Below, in pieces: positions 18,129 to 27,151 of a stretch of DNA of 64,000 bases. Positions within the stretch are counted from its first letter, which is position 1, and each line of letters opens with the position of its first letter. A program made the translations under genes and the position numbers. Origin of the DNA: Alcanivorax sp. DSM 26293 (GTDB lineage: Bacteria; Pseudomonadota; Gammaproteobacteria; Pseudomonadales; Alcanivoracaceae); NCBI RefSeq assembly GCF_900107995.1, contig NZ_FNUM01000001.1:383695-447694 (forward strand), given 5' to 3'. Below the pieces are notes generated by a model. The model did no database searches. It was not told the origin of the DNA and was given only the letters and a program-made list of their open reading frames with translations.

Positions 18129-18515
18129 GCCTGTCTCCTGTTTTGCGCCAATCGGGCGCAATCGCGATTATTCCGGTGCACCGGACCCTGTCGTCGAAGG
18201 GCGCTATGGTAAACCTCGAAAACGCCGGACGCCAGATGCCTGACGCCCGGCAAGCCCTTTGTCGAAACCGAGCCAGCGAGATCAAACGGTCGCTCCACCG
18301 CAAACAGGCCGAAGCGAGTCAAGCGGTGCAAGTTTCGAAAAGACAAACCCGGTGTTGCCTTCCGAACCTCGTCACTCACTCCCCGCCATGGTTTTGCTTC
18401 GGGGCCCCAGCGCCTAGGATAAGCCTTCAGCCCCCTGCACACCCCGCAGAAAACCTCTAAACTCTCACCACATCACTCTCAAAATACCAACAAGACAATG
18501 CCTGCGGAGCGCATC
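18129..18515. other. Divergent dapA/gcvR intergenic region with a palindrome
   Basis: A 387-base stretch between divergent dapA and gcvR. It holds an imperfect palindrome at 18,223-18,250 (GCCGGACGCCAG facing CTGACGCCCGGC), and GC-rich repeat-like text to about 18,380. The AT-rich 18,450-18,500 part is the probable gcvR promoter. No other gene is visible. Confidence 0.5.
18223..18250. repeat. REP-like GC-rich imperfect palindrome
   Basis: GCCGGACGCCAG and CTGACGCCCGGC pair at ten of twelve positions around a short ATGC centre. The form is that of a repetitive extragenic palindrome. Its placement in a divergent promoter region makes a terminator role unlikely. Confidence 0.45.
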
Positions 18516-19043
18516 ATGGAACAACTCATCGTTATCTCGGCCCTGGGTTCAGACCGCCCGGGTATTGTGGAGTCGCTGTCCCGGGCGGTGCTGGAGCACA
18601 ACGGCAATATCCTCGACTCTCGCATGACGGTGCTGGGCGGTGAGTTTGCCGTGCTGATGCTGGTGTCCGGCAGCGACGCGACCCTGGACCAGCTGGAAAC
18701 AGACCGGGACAAGCTGGCTGGCGAACTGGACCTGCTGCTCACCCTCAAGCGTACCCGCCCCCGCGACCTGCAGGCCCGCGCCCTGCCCTACGAGGTAGAG
18801 GTGGTCGCCATGGATAACCCGGGCATCGTCCACGAAATTGCCAATTTCTTTTCCCGCCGCAGCATCAATATCGATGATCTGCATACCGGCACCTACGCGG
18901 CGCCTCACACCGGCACCCGCATGTTCAGCCTTCACCTGGTGCTGAGCATGAACGCGGAACAATCGGTGGCCGAATTGCGCGACGCCTTCCTGGACTTCTG
19001 TGAGGCGCGCAACCTGGACGCCACCATGACGCCGAAACGCTGA
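18516..19043 (+). CDS. gcvR: Glycine cleavage system regulator GcvR (tandem ACT domains)
   Basis: A 175-residue protein of two ACT domains (about residues 3-75 and 88-170), the layout of GcvR, which senses glycine and modulates the GcvA activator in E. coli. The first domain begins [20 protein letters not shown], and the second [17 protein letters not shown]. The ATG at 18,516 has GGAG 9 bases upstream and is preferred to an upstream in-frame ATG at 18,498. It lies before bcp, as in many gammaproteobacteria. Confidence 0.9.
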   Translation: MEQLIVISALGSDRPGIVESLSRAVLEHNGNILDSRMTVLGGEFAVLMLVSGSDATLDQLETDRDKLAGELDLLLTLKRTRPRDLQARALPYEVEVVAMDNPGIVHEIANFFSRRSINIDDLHTGTYAAPHTGTRMFSLHLVLSMNAEQSVAELRDAFLDFCEARNLDATMTPKR

Positions 19044-19097
19044 ACGGCTCGCTCAGACGGCTATACCATCAACCTCAGAAAGAGAAACGGACCCGAT

Positions 19098-19574
19098 ATG
19101 GCACATCCCAAGATTGGTAATCTGGCACCCAACTTCAAACTGCCCGATCAGGACGGCAACCCGGTTGAGTTGAAATCCTTCAAAGGCAAGAACCCGGTGG
19201 TCATTTTCTTTTACCCCAAGGCACTCACCCCGGGCTGCACCACCCAGGCCTGCGGTATCCGCGACACCAAAGCCGAGCTGGAAAAACGTGGCGTGGTGGT
19301 GTTTGGCATCAGTCCGGATCCGGTGGCACGGCTGCCCAAGTTCATCGACAAACATGATCTGAACTTCCCCCTGCTCTCCGACGAAGATCATGCCGTTGCC
19401 GAGAAGTACGGTTGCTGGGGCATGAAAAAATTCATGGGCAAGGAATTCATGGGGCTGATCCGCACCACCTTTATTGTCGGCAAGGACGGCAAGCTGGTGA
19501 AAGTGATGGACAAGTTCAAAACCAAGAGCCACCACGAGGATCTGCTGGCAGAACTGGACGCACTGGGAATCTAG
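19098..19574 (+). CDS. bcp: Thioredoxin-dependent thiol peroxidase (Bcp)
   Basis: A 158-residue atypical 2-Cys peroxiredoxin that reduces hydroperoxides with thioredoxin. The peroxidatic Cys47 sits in TPGCTTQACGIRD, and the resolving Cys52 is five residues later, as in E. coli Bcp. It lies 54 bases after gcvR on the same strand and is followed by a hairpin shared with the convergent PerM gene. Confidence 0.95.
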   Translation: MAHPKIGNLAPNFKLPDQDGNPVELKSFKGKNPVVIFFYPKALTPGCTTQACGIRDTKAELEKRGVVVFGISPDPVARLPKFIDKHDLNFPLLSDEDHAVAEKYGCWGMKKFMGKEFMGLIRTTFIVGKDGKLVKVMDKFKTKSHHEDLLAELDALGI

Positions 19575-19588
19575 CCGCTTCACGGCAA

Positions 19589-19606
19589 GGGGCGCCGCCG
19601 CGCCCC
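19589..19606. terminator. GC-rich hairpin between convergent bcp and perM-like genes
   Basis: GGGGCGC (19,589-19,595) pairs perfectly with GCGCCCC (19,600-19,606) around a 4-base loop. There is no T run, so it is a possible terminator only by position between convergent genes. Confidence 0.4.
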
Positions 19607-19619
19607 TCGCGTAACGCCG

Positions 19620-20711
19620 CTATGTATCGGCCTGCACCGTCGGCCCAGAGTCCGGGTAGTCCCCCTGGCTGGGCCAGGCATTGATCACCGCCTTGATCAA
19701 GGTGGCCAGGGGAATAGCGAAGAATACCCCCCATAATCCCCACATGCCCCCGAACAGCAGGATCGCGGTAATAATCGCTACCGGGTGCAGATTCACCGCT
19801 TCCGAAAACAGCAACGGCACCAGAATATTGCCATCCACAAACTGGATCACACCGTAAATCACCATCACCAGAGCAAAATCTCCGCTCCAGCCAAACTGCA
19901 CATAGGCCGCCGCCGCCACGGGCAGTGTCACCACGGTGGCACCGATATAGGGCACCACCACCGACAGCCCCACCAGCACCGCCAGCAGCACGGTGTAATG
20001 CATGCCCAGCAACAGGAACGCGATGAAGGTGACGCTGCCGACCAGGAGGATCTCGATGGCCTTGCCACGCACGTAATTGGCGATCTGGTCATCCATCTCA
20101 TGCCAGACGTGATCGAGAATCCGTCGGCGACGGGGTAAAAAGCGCATCATCCAGGCAATAATGGCTTCCCTGTCCTTGAGGAAGAAAAATACCAGCAGTG
20201 GCAGCAGTACCAGGAAAACCATGATCTCCACCAGATTGGGAATCGACGACAGCGACAGCGTCAGCACCCCCTGCCCGGCTTCCGCCACCTGCCGCTGTAT
20301 TACAGCCACAATGGAATTGACCTGTTCCATGGAAATCACTTCCGGATAATGCTCCGGCAACTGTCGCAGCCAGGTTTCCCCATTCTTGAGCAGATGGGGC
20401 AACTGATCCTGTACCAACAGCAAGGTCTGGCGCCAGACCATGGGCAGCAACACCACCAGGGTGACAACCAACAAACCGAGGAACAGGGTGAACACCAGGT
20501 TTACCGCCAGCAGACGCCGCATGCCCCGGCGCTCCAGCCCGGCCACCAGCCCCTGCATCAGGTAGGCAATCACGATCGCTGCCAGCACCGGTGCCAGCAT
20601 GCCGCCGAAAAAAAGAATCACCAGCCCGGCGGCGAGCAGCACCACCAGCAGATACACTGCCTCCTCGTCGGAGAAGTATCTTTCGGACCAGTTCTTGAGA
20701 ATACGTAACAT
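19620..20711 (-). CDS. AI-2E/PerM family transporter
   Basis: A 363-residue inner-membrane protein of the PerM/AI-2E family, with hydrophobic helices at about residues 18-45, 65-90, 150-175 and three or four more in the C-terminal half. Family motifs include the PYIGATVVTLPVA segment and GNILVPLLFSEAVNLHPVAI near the C-terminus. The ATG at 20,709-20,711 overlaps the TusA-like stop, so the two are coupled. Family members export small molecules or act as Na+/H+ antiporters; the substrate is unknown here. Confidence 0.85.
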   Translation of the reverse strand: MLRILKNWSERYFSDEEAVYLLVVLLAAGLVILFFGGMLAPVLAAIVIAYLMQGLVAGLERRGMRRLLAVNLVFTLFLGLLVVTLVVLLPMVWRQTLLLVQDQLPHLLKNGETWLRQLPEHYPEVISMEQVNSIVAVIQRQVAEAGQGVLTLSLSSIPNLVEIMVFLVLLPLLVFFFLKDREAIIAWMMRFLPRRRRILDHVWHEMDDQIANYVRGKAIEILLVGSVTFIAFLLLGMHYTVLLAVLVGLSVVVPYIGATVVTLPVAAAAYVQFGWSGDFALVMVIYGVIQFVDGNILVPLLFSEAVNLHPVAIITAILLFGGMWGLWGVFFAIPLATLIKAVINAWPSQGDYPDSGPTVQADT

Positions 20712-20959
20712 CAGCTCTCCTGTTCGCCGCGGCGAATGACAAAGGCATAGTGGCCTTTATTTTCGCCCATGCGAACCAGCTCGTGGCAGGATTGTCTCAG
20801 ATAAGCAGGAATGTCATCGGCAGAAGCGACGTCGGTGGCAATGACCTCAAGCAACTGACCCGGCTTGAGATGTCGCAATGCCTGCCGGGTCTTCAGCAAC
20901 GGCATGGGGCATTGCAGGCTGGAGGCATCAATCTGCAGATCGATTGGCTGGTCGCTCAT
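20711..20959 (-). CDS. TusA-like sulfur carrier/sulfurtransferase protein
   Basis: An 82-residue SirA/TusA/YedF-fold protein with the CPMP motif (Cys17 in SLQCPMPLLKTR) that carries persulfide sulfur in the family. It has the rest of the fold (GQLLEVIATDVASADDIPAYL). The ATG at 20,957-20,959 is typical. It is coupled to the PerM gene. TusA itself acts in tRNA 2-thiolation; this could be that protein or a paralogue, because several exist per genome. Confidence 0.85.
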   Translation of the reverse strand: MSDQPIDLQIDASSLQCPMPLLKTRQALRHLKPGQLLEVIATDVASADDIPAYLRQSCHELVRMGENKGHYAFVIRRGEQES

Positions 20960-21066
20960 ACAGGCGCTTCATTCGTCTCTGGTCTACCGGCATTATAGTC
21001 ACAACCCGGCTATGGAATAAGGGTCGATCTGTGTCGGTCGGCACAAATAATCACGGGAGTCCCGAC

Positions 21067-22497
21067 TTGAAGTTTTTGCTACGCACTCTTTTATTATGGA
21101 GTTGTTGCATCCCGGCAGCCATCAGTGCCAATGACGACTTGCCGGTGCTCGGTGATCCTACCGCCGCACTGATGTCTGCCGACCAGGAATACCGGTTGGG
21201 CCGGGGCTGGCTACGCAGCCTGCGCGGCCAGACTTCCATCATGTCCGACCCACTGGTACAGGAGTATGTGGAAAGCCTGGTCTACCGGCTCGCCTCCTAC
21301 AGCGACCTGAAAGAGCCCAACCTGGACATCGTGGTTATCAACAGCCGCCAGATTAATGCCTTTGCGGTGCCCGGTGGGGTGATCGGCCTGAACGCCGGGC
21401 TGTTCCTCAACGCCCGTGACGAGGACGAAGTGGGTGGCGTGGTCGCGCACGAAATCGCCCACGTCAGCCAGCGGCATTTTGCCCGCCGCTACCTGGATTC
21501 CCGGAAAATGAACACCGCTGTGCTTGCCGCCATGCTGGCCAGCCTGGCAGTGGCCATCGCCGGCGATGGCGAAGCCGGCATGGCCGGTATTGCTGCCACC
21601 CAGGCCGGTGCCATCCAGGCACAGCTGGCTTATTCCCGGCAGAACGAGCGCGAAGCAGACCGGGTAGGTATGCAGACCCTGGCCGCCGCCGGGATGGATC
21701 CCAATGCCATGCCCAGGTTCTTCGAGCGCATGCACAACAATCAGCGCTTTGCCGGTGATCCCCCGGAGTTTCTGCTCACTCACCCGGTTACCGAGAGCCG
21801 CATTGCGGATAGCCGCGCCCGGGCGCGCTCCCTGCCTACACCGCGCATGAATACGTCCCTGCACTTTCTGCTGGTGCAGGCCCGGCTCCAGGCCGCGTTT
21901 ATCCAGAGCGACAACCACGCCATCGACCACTTTCTGCGATACAGCAACGAACGCAATGCGCTGGGCTTGCAGGCCGCCCGCTACGGACTGGCCCTGAGTT
22001 ATCTGCGCGCCGACCGCTATGAGCAGGCCAGAACCATCATGCAATCACTGGCCGAGGAACATCCGGACCAGCTGTGGTTCCGGCTGGGATTGGTGGAGGT
22101 AGCCTTGGACGAAGGGGATTACACGCGCGCCATCAACCAGGCCGAACGCGTTCTGGATCTGGCACCGGACAATTACCCCGCGTCCATCCTGATGAGCAAG
22201 GCACTATTGAGAAGCGAACAACCCGCCCGGGCCTTGCCGGTCCTCAAACCCTTGCTCAGCGAGCGTCCCAACAACCCCTATCTCTGGGAGCTGGCCGCCG
22301 ACGCCTATGGGAACAGCGGCGACAAGGTTCGTGCCCTGCATGCCCGGGCGGAGAGCCAGTTTCTGCGTGGCAGGGACCAGCAGGCCATGCAGCAGATGGA
22401 ATATGCCCTGCGTGATGCCGAAAATGATTTTGCTCTATACAGCAAACTCAATGGCCGGCTGCAAACCATGAAGGCGTTATCGGAAGAGAAATTCTAG
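21067..22497 (+). CDS. bepA: Periplasmic M48 metalloprotease / chaperone BepA
   Basis: A 476-residue periplasmic zinc protease with TPR repeats, which works with the BAM complex to assemble or degrade outer-membrane proteins such as LptD. A hydrophobic signal peptide occupies residues 3-20. The active site HEIAH is at 128-132, with the third ligand Glu196 in NEREADRVG. TPR-like helices fill about residues 330-470. The start is TTG at 21,067-21,069 with a GGGAG site 8 bases upstream; an upstream open frame has no signal peptide. The length matches E. coli BepA (487). It is divergent from the TusA-like gene and convergent with nadA. Confidence 0.92.
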   Translation: MKFLLRTLLLWSCCIPAAISANDDLPVLGDPTAALMSADQEYRLGRGWLRSLRGQTSIMSDPLVQEYVESLVYRLASYSDLKEPNLDIVVINSRQINAFAVPGGVIGLNAGLFLNARDEDEVGGVVAHEIAHVSQRHFARRYLDSRKMNTAVLAAMLASLAVAIAGDGEAGMAGIAATQAGAIQAQLAYSRQNEREADRVGMQTLAAAGMDPNAMPRFFERMHNNQRFAGDPPEFLLTHPVTESRIADSRARARSLPTPRMNTSLHFLLVQARLQAAFIQSDNHAIDHFLRYSNERNALGLQAARYGLALSYLRADRYEQARTIMQSLAEEHPDQLWFRLGLVEVALDEGDYTRAINQAERVLDLAPDNYPASILMSKALLRSEQPARALPVLKPLLSERPNNPYLWELAADAYGNSGDKVRALHARAESQFLRGRDQQAMQQMEYALRDAENDFALYSKLNGRLQTMKALSEEKF

Positions 22498-22566
22498 AAG
22501 GACTGGCAACGTGTCTGAAAAGTGGCGAGGCAGGTCACGGGGTGGCGGCTTCGGTGGAACGTTAGC

Positions 22567-22643
22567 GAGTGGCGAGGTACGAGTTGCGAAAGGCGACACC
22601 GGTTTTGCCTTTCGTTCCTCGCAACTCGCTTCTCGTGACTGAC
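22567..22643. repeat. Imperfect inverted repeat between bepA and nadA
   Basis: GGCGAGGTACGAGTTGCGAAA at 22,571 onward faces an inverted arm TTTCGTTCCTCGCAACTCGC ending near 22,630. The unit style matches the repeat at 10,476-10,556 after mltF. Both lie between convergent genes. Confidence 0.6.
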
Positions 22644-22668
22644 AATCTTCTCGTCAGGCTTCTGCGTT

Positions 22669-23718
22669 CTACCCTTTCAAGGACTTGCCAAAGTCCAGCA
22701 TGCGATTGAGCGGCACCATGGCTTTTTCCGCCAGCGCCGGATCAACGAAAATTTCCTGGCCCATGCCATTATCGTCTTCCAGCACCGCCAGCATGTTCTG
22801 CAGGCCATTCATGGCCATCCACGGGCAATGGGCACAGCTGCGGCAGGTGGCGCCGGAGCCTGCCGTCGGCGCTTCCAGGAAGGTTTTCCCCGGTGCCAGC
22901 TGCTGCATCTTGTAGAAGATGCCCTTGTCGGTGGCAACGATGAAGGTATCGTTATCCATCTCGCAGGCCGCCTTGATCAGCTGCGAGGTCGAGCCCACCA
23001 CATCCGCCATCTCCACCACCGGGGCCGGGGATTCAGGGTGAACCAGAATGGCCGCGTCCGGGTAGGCCGCCTTGAGGTCCTGGAGCCCCTTGGCCTTGAA
23101 TTCCTCGTGGACAATGCAGGCACCGTCCCAACACAGCACATCCGCACCAGCCTTGTCCCGCACATAGCTGCCCAGGTGCTTGTCCGGGGCCCAGAGAATT
23201 TTTTCGCCGTTGCGATCCAGGTGTTCGATCAGCTCCACCGCAATGGAGGACGTGACCACCCAATCGGCGCGGGCTTTCACTGCCGCCGAGGTGTTGGCAT
23301 AGACCACCACGGTGCGATCCGGATGCTGGTCGCAGAAAGCGGCAAATTCGTCCTCCGGGCAACCGATATCCAGGGAGCAGGTTGCCTCCAGGGTGGGCAT
23401 GAAAACCCGTTTTTCCGGGCTGAGGATCTTGGCGGTCTCGCCCATGAACTTGACCCCGGCCACAATCAGGGTAGAGGCCGGGTGTTCCTTGCCGAAGCGC
23501 GCCATTTCCAGGGAATCGGACACGCAGCCGCCGGTCTCTTCCGCCAGGGACTGAATTTCAGGATCGGTGTAATAGTGAGCCACCAGTACCGCGTCGCGCT
23601 GGCGTAACAATTCCTTAATGCGCTGACGATAGGATGCACGCTGCTCCTCGTTGAGCGAGTCTTCGTGCTCCACCTTGGCCAGGTGGGCCTGTACCAGTGC
23701 TTGTGCCTCTGCTGTCAT
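22669..23718 (-). CDS. nadA: Quinolinate synthase A
   Basis: NadA makes quinolinate from iminoaspartate and dihydroxyacetone phosphate in NAD synthesis, with a [4Fe-4S] cluster. The protein has the three cluster cysteines in [23 protein letters not shown] and [16 protein letters not shown]. Other motifs include [10 protein letters not shown] near the N-terminus and [11 protein letters not shown] prefer the ATG at 23,716-23,718 (349 residues) over a GTG three codons upstream; both fit. It is convergent with bepA and stands alone. Confidence 0.96.
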   Translation of the reverse strand: MTAEAQALVQAHLAKVEHEDSLNEEQRASYRQRIKELLRQRDAVLVAHYYTDPEIQSLAEETGGCVSDSLEMARFGKEHPASTLIVAGVKFMGETAKILSPEKRVFMPTLEATCSLDIGCPEDEFAAFCDQHPDRTVVVYANTSAAVKARADWVVTSSIAVELIEHLDRNGEKILWAPDKHLGSYVRDKAGADVLCWDGACIVHEEFKAKGLQDLKAAYPDAAILVHPESPAPVVEMADVVGSTSQLIKAACEMDNDTFIVATDKGIFYKMQQLAPGKTFLEAPTAGSGATCRSCAHCPWMAMNGLQNMLAVLEDDNGMGQEIFVDPALAEKAMVPLNRMLDFGKSLKG

Positions 23719-23866
23719 TGGCTTCACCGCCCGGGGTTTCCCCCTGATATCAATAACTTAGCTAACAACCAGGAAATCAGGGCGGGCATAATACCACAAC
23801 GCGGCTCCCGGGGAGGTGCCGCGTTAATGCCCTTAACCAATAAAATGCGCCCGGACGGGCGGCTTT

Positions 23867-25129
23867 TCAAGATGCCGGGCGATAGTCGGGGCCGGCTGCC
23901 ACCAGGTGCACGGTGCTGATGGCTCGCTCCAGGAAAGCGCCCTCGCAGTAGCACAGGTAGTAATCCCACATGCGAATAAACCGCTCGTCGAAGCCCAGCT
24001 CTCGAACTTTGGGCAGGGATGCCTGAAACCGTTCGCGCCAATGGTGCAACGTCAGGGCATAATCGTGGCCGATGTCATGGAGTTCCGTGGCAACCATGCG
24101 GGTATGCTCGGCCAGGTGCTGGCACATCACCGAAACACTGGGCAGAAAGCCGCCGGGGAAAATATAGCGTTTGATGAAATCCACCTGCTTCAGGGCATGC
24201 TCATAGCGTTGGTCCGGAACGGTGATCGCCTGCAATACCATCTTGCCATCCGGCTTCAACCGCTCACCCAGCACCCGGAAATACCCCGGCAGGAATTCCG
24301 CGCCCACCGCTTCAATCATTTCCACGGAGACCACCCGATCATAGTGACCGGTGAGCTCCCGGTAATCTTCTTCCAGCACCGTCACCCTGTCTTGCAGGCC
24401 TTCGGCCTCCACGCATTCACGGGCATGGCGTGCCTGCTCCCGGGAAATCGTCGTGGTGGTGACCTGCACGCCGTGATGCTTGGCCGCATGAATGGCAAGG
24501 CCACCCCAGCCGGTGCCGATTTCCAGCAGGGTCATGCCCGGAGACAGTGACAGGTACTGACAGATTTTTTCCAGCTTGTGCTCGGAGGCCTCTTCCAGGG
24601 TGGCGTCCGGATGAGGAAACACTGCACTGGAATACATCATGCTGCGATCCAGGAACAGGCTGAAAAAGTCATTACCCAAATCGTAGTGGGCAGAAATATT
24701 GCGCCGGGATCCCTGCAGGGAATTACGGTTGTAGCGGTGCAACATTTTCAGGGCGGGCTTGGACAGCAACGCCATGCCGCCTTCCAGCGCTTTCATGGCA
24801 TCCACGTTGGCGGCGAAGTAGCGAATCACGGCCACCAGATCCGGACTGCCCCAGCCTTTTTCCAGGTAAGCTTCCGCCGCCCCCAGCGCGCCGCCGCTCA
24901 TCATCATGGAGTAGGTTCGCCAATCATGCAGGCGAATTATCGCGGCATCAGCGTGGCGGGCGTTGTCACCAAGGACCACCTGATTACCGTCAGGCTCATG
25001 GATACGAAGAGCGCCGTGGGGCAACGCATTGAGACGCGCCAGCACCAGCTTGCGGGCCACAGTTTGCGGCCAGCGAATAGTCACACTGTGCTCGAGTCGA
25101 TTGGTTGTGGCTTTTTCGCCAGACAGCAT
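23867..25129 (-). CDS. cfa: Cyclopropane-fatty-acyl-phospholipid synthase
   Basis: A 420-residue SAM-dependent enzyme that adds a methylene group across double bonds of membrane lipid acyl chains. The SAM motif LLEIGTGWGGLAIHAA lies at about residues 205-220, the conserved NISAHYDLGNDFFSLFLD before it, and the FIKRYIFPGGFLPS and HYALTLHHWRERF-like segments after it. The ATG at 25,127-25,129 leaves a 4-base gap to the DUF1365 gene; the open frame continues upstream through it. It ends a six-gene light-stress operon with phrB. Confidence 0.95.
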   Translation of the reverse strand: MLSGEKATTNRLEHSVTIRWPQTVARKLVLARLNALPHGALRIHEPDGNQVVLGDNARHADAAIIRLHDWRTYSMMMSGGALGAAEAYLEKGWGSPDLVAVIRYFAANVDAMKALEGGMALLSKPALKMLHRYNRNSLQGSRRNISAHYDLGNDFFSLFLDRSMMYSSAVFPHPDATLEEASEHKLEKICQYLSLSPGMTLLEIGTGWGGLAIHAAKHHGVQVTTTTISREQARHARECVEAEGLQDRVTVLEEDYRELTGHYDRVVSVEMIEAVGAEFLPGYFRVLGERLKPDGKMVLQAITVPDQRYEHALKQVDFIKRYIFPGGFLPSVSVMCQHLAEHTRMVATELHDIGHDYALTLHHWRERFQASLPKVRELGFDERFIRMWDYYLCYCEGAFLERAISTVHLVAAGPDYRPAS

Positions 25130-25133
25130 GCGG

Positions 25134-25901
25134 TCAATCTCCGTACCGATTGTTACTGTTTTTGCCGGGGTGAGAATGAAATCTCGCCCCTTTGCGCCAT
25201 AGCCGGAATGCCTGCCAGTAAATGGCACGCAACGTGGCTAACCCCTGAGCGCCAAAACGGAAAACCACCGTTGTCATGGTGCGACGATTGGCTTCCTGCA
25301 AATTCAGCTGCAACCCTGCCACGAAAACGATCTGGTCATCCTTTCTATCTTCCAAGACTAGGCGCAGGCCGGGTAAAGCCACGTGAAGATCCCAATGATA
25401 GTCCAGTGCCATGGGCAGAAAAGGCGATACATGGAACGCCTTGGGGTGGCTGACCTGCCAGCTTCCTTGAGCGTTTTTTTGCAGCTCCAGCGGGTAAAAA
25501 TGACGCTCACGCCAGGGGGTGTTCTGGACTTCTGCCAGCATGCTGTCCGGCTGATCGCTGCCTTCAGCAAAATGCAGGTACAGCACCAGCGGATTGAACA
25601 ATGTCCCCAGGGTGCGCCACTGGCCCAGCATCACCACCCTGCCCCCGGTCCATTGCAGGCCCAGCGCGGCCGCCTTTTCACGGACCTTGTTTTCCAGGTT
25701 ATCCGGGCGGGAGTCCACAAAATCACTGTCCCGGAACACTACCGGGCGCCAACGACGCCCCCAGCCGGGATGCCTCGCCAGCATGGCGTCCACTTCCGCC
25801 AGGTCACACCAGACCAGCCATAGCGGGTAATGGAAACCGTGACGGAACGGCACCAGGCGCTGATGCCACACCTTGCCCCTTGCCACCGCCTGACTGATCA
25901 C
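25134..25901 (-). CDS. DUF1365 family protein
   Basis: A 255-residue DUF1365 protein. Family hallmarks are the N-terminal GKVWHQRLVPFRHGFHYPLW, the FNPLVLYLHF segment, KAFHVSPFLPMALDYHW and a late GLATLRAIYWQAFRLWRKG. DUF1365 genes are nearly always between an FAD oxidoreductase and a cfa-type gene, as here, and are thought to act in fatty acid or lipid modification. The overlap with the FAD gene is 4 bases. Confidence 0.9.
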   Translation of the reverse strand: MISQAVARGKVWHQRLVPFRHGFHYPLWLVWCDLAEVDAMLARHPGWGRRWRPVVFRDSDFVDSRPDNLENKVREKAAALGLQWTGGRVVMLGQWRTLGTLFNPLVLYLHFAEGSDQPDSMLAEVQNTPWRERHFYPLELQKNAQGSWQVSHPKAFHVSPFLPMALDYHWDLHVALPGLRLVLEDRKDDQIVFVAGLQLNLQEANRRTMTTVVFRFGAQGLATLRAIYWQAFRLWRKGARFHSHPGKNSNNRYGD

Positions 25902-27151
25902 GGCACTGACTCCGGGGACAGCGCCCGTACCACATCCAGGGCCGACACCACGCCGTCTTCATGAAAGCCATTGCGGCACCAGGCACCGGCAAACCAGGTG
26001 CGCCTTTCACCATTGCCGGCCAACAGCGTCTCTCTGGCCGCCATCGTTTCCGGCGTAAAGAGAGGATGGGCAAAGTGATAGCGAGCGATGATCTTGTCCG
26101 GGTCAATCCTGTCCGTGGCGTTAAGGGTCACGCAAAAGGTTTCCGGCGCCTGGATGCCCTGCAGAATGTTCATGTCATAGGTCACCTGGACGCGATCCTG
26201 GTCATTATCGAACAACAGGGCATTCCAGCTCGACCAGACCCGCTGCCGCCGTGGCAGCAAACGGATGTCCGTGTGCAGCACCACCTCGTTATCCTGGTAG
26301 CCAAGCCGTGACAGACAATCCTTCTCGCGGCTGTCCGGGTCGGCCAGCAGGGCCAGGGACTGATCGCTGTGGCAGGCGAGAATGACCTGATCGAAGGTCT
26401 GCTGTTCGCCGTTCACCGTGAGAGTGACACCCTGGTCGTGGCGGCGCACTTCACTGACCGCGGCGCGGGTATGAAAACGGGCTGAACACTTGGCCACCAG
26501 GGGAGCCACATACTGGTTTGAGCCTCCGGGCACCACATACCACTGGGGCCGGTTGGTCAGTGACAGCAGACCATGATTCTGGAAAAAGCGGATGAAAAAC
26601 TTGGCCGGGAACACTTCCATCTGCTCCAGAGAGCAGGACCAGATGGCACCTCCCATGGCGAGGATATAATCCCGGCAGAAACGCTCCCCGTAACCGTGCC
26701 GGCGCAGGTACTCTCCCAGGGGCATTTCCCCCGCCTCAGTGTTCAGCAAGCCGGGCGCATTGCGATTGAAACGCAGGATGTCACCGATAAAACGCCAATG
26801 TGACGGACTCAGCAGATTGCGCTTTTGGGCAAAGATGCCGCCCAGCCCATCTCCACAATATTCCAGGCCGTTGCGCTGGTCGCTCACGGCAAAGCCCATG
26901 GCGGTAGGCTGCCCCTGCAGACCCAACTCGTCCAGCAAGCGCAGATAATTGGGGTAGGTGCGGTCGTTGAAAACGATAAAGCCCACATCAATGGCGTAAT
27001 CGCCGTGATCACGACGTACCGGTACGGTGCAGGTGTGGCCACCGAGATAGTCGTTGGCCTCAAAGACGTCCACCTGGTGATGCCGGGAGAGATACCAGGC
27101 GGCGGTCAGGCCACTGATACCTGCGCCGACAATGGCAATACGCTGACTCAT
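25898..27151 (-). CDS. FAD-dependent amine-oxidase-like oxidoreductase (COG2907 type)
   Basis: A 417-residue flavoprotein with an N-terminal dinucleotide fold (IAIVGAGISGLTAAWYL, residues 4-20), then VFEANDYLGGHTCTV and IDVGFIVFNDRTYPNYL, typical of the amine-oxidase-like family clustered with DUF1365 and cfa. The C-terminal FAD signature ends WFAGAWCRNGFHEDGVVSAL. It overlaps phrB and DUF1365 by 4 bases each. It probably modifies unsaturated fatty acids together with its neighbours; that role is inferred from the gene cluster. Confidence 0.92.
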   Translation of the reverse strand: MSQRIAIVGAGISGLTAAWYLSRHHQVDVFEANDYLGGHTCTVPVRRDHGDYAIDVGFIVFNDRTYPNYLRLLDELGLQGQPTAMGFAVSDQRNGLEYCGDGLGGIFAQKRNLLSPSHWRFIGDILRFNRNAPGLLNTEAGEMPLGEYLRRHGYGERFCRDYILAMGGAIWSCSLEQMEVFPAKFFIRFFQNHGLLSLTNRPQWYVVPGGSNQYVAPLVAKCSARFHTRAAVSEVRRHDQGVTLTVNGEQQTFDQVILACHSDQSLALLADPDSREKDCLSRLGYQDNEVVLHTDIRLLPRRQRVWSSWNALLFDNDQDRVQVTYDMNILQGIQAPETFCVTLNATDRIDPDKIIARYHFAHPLFTPETMAARETLLAGNGERRTWFAGAWCRNGFHEDGVVSALDVVRALSPESVP

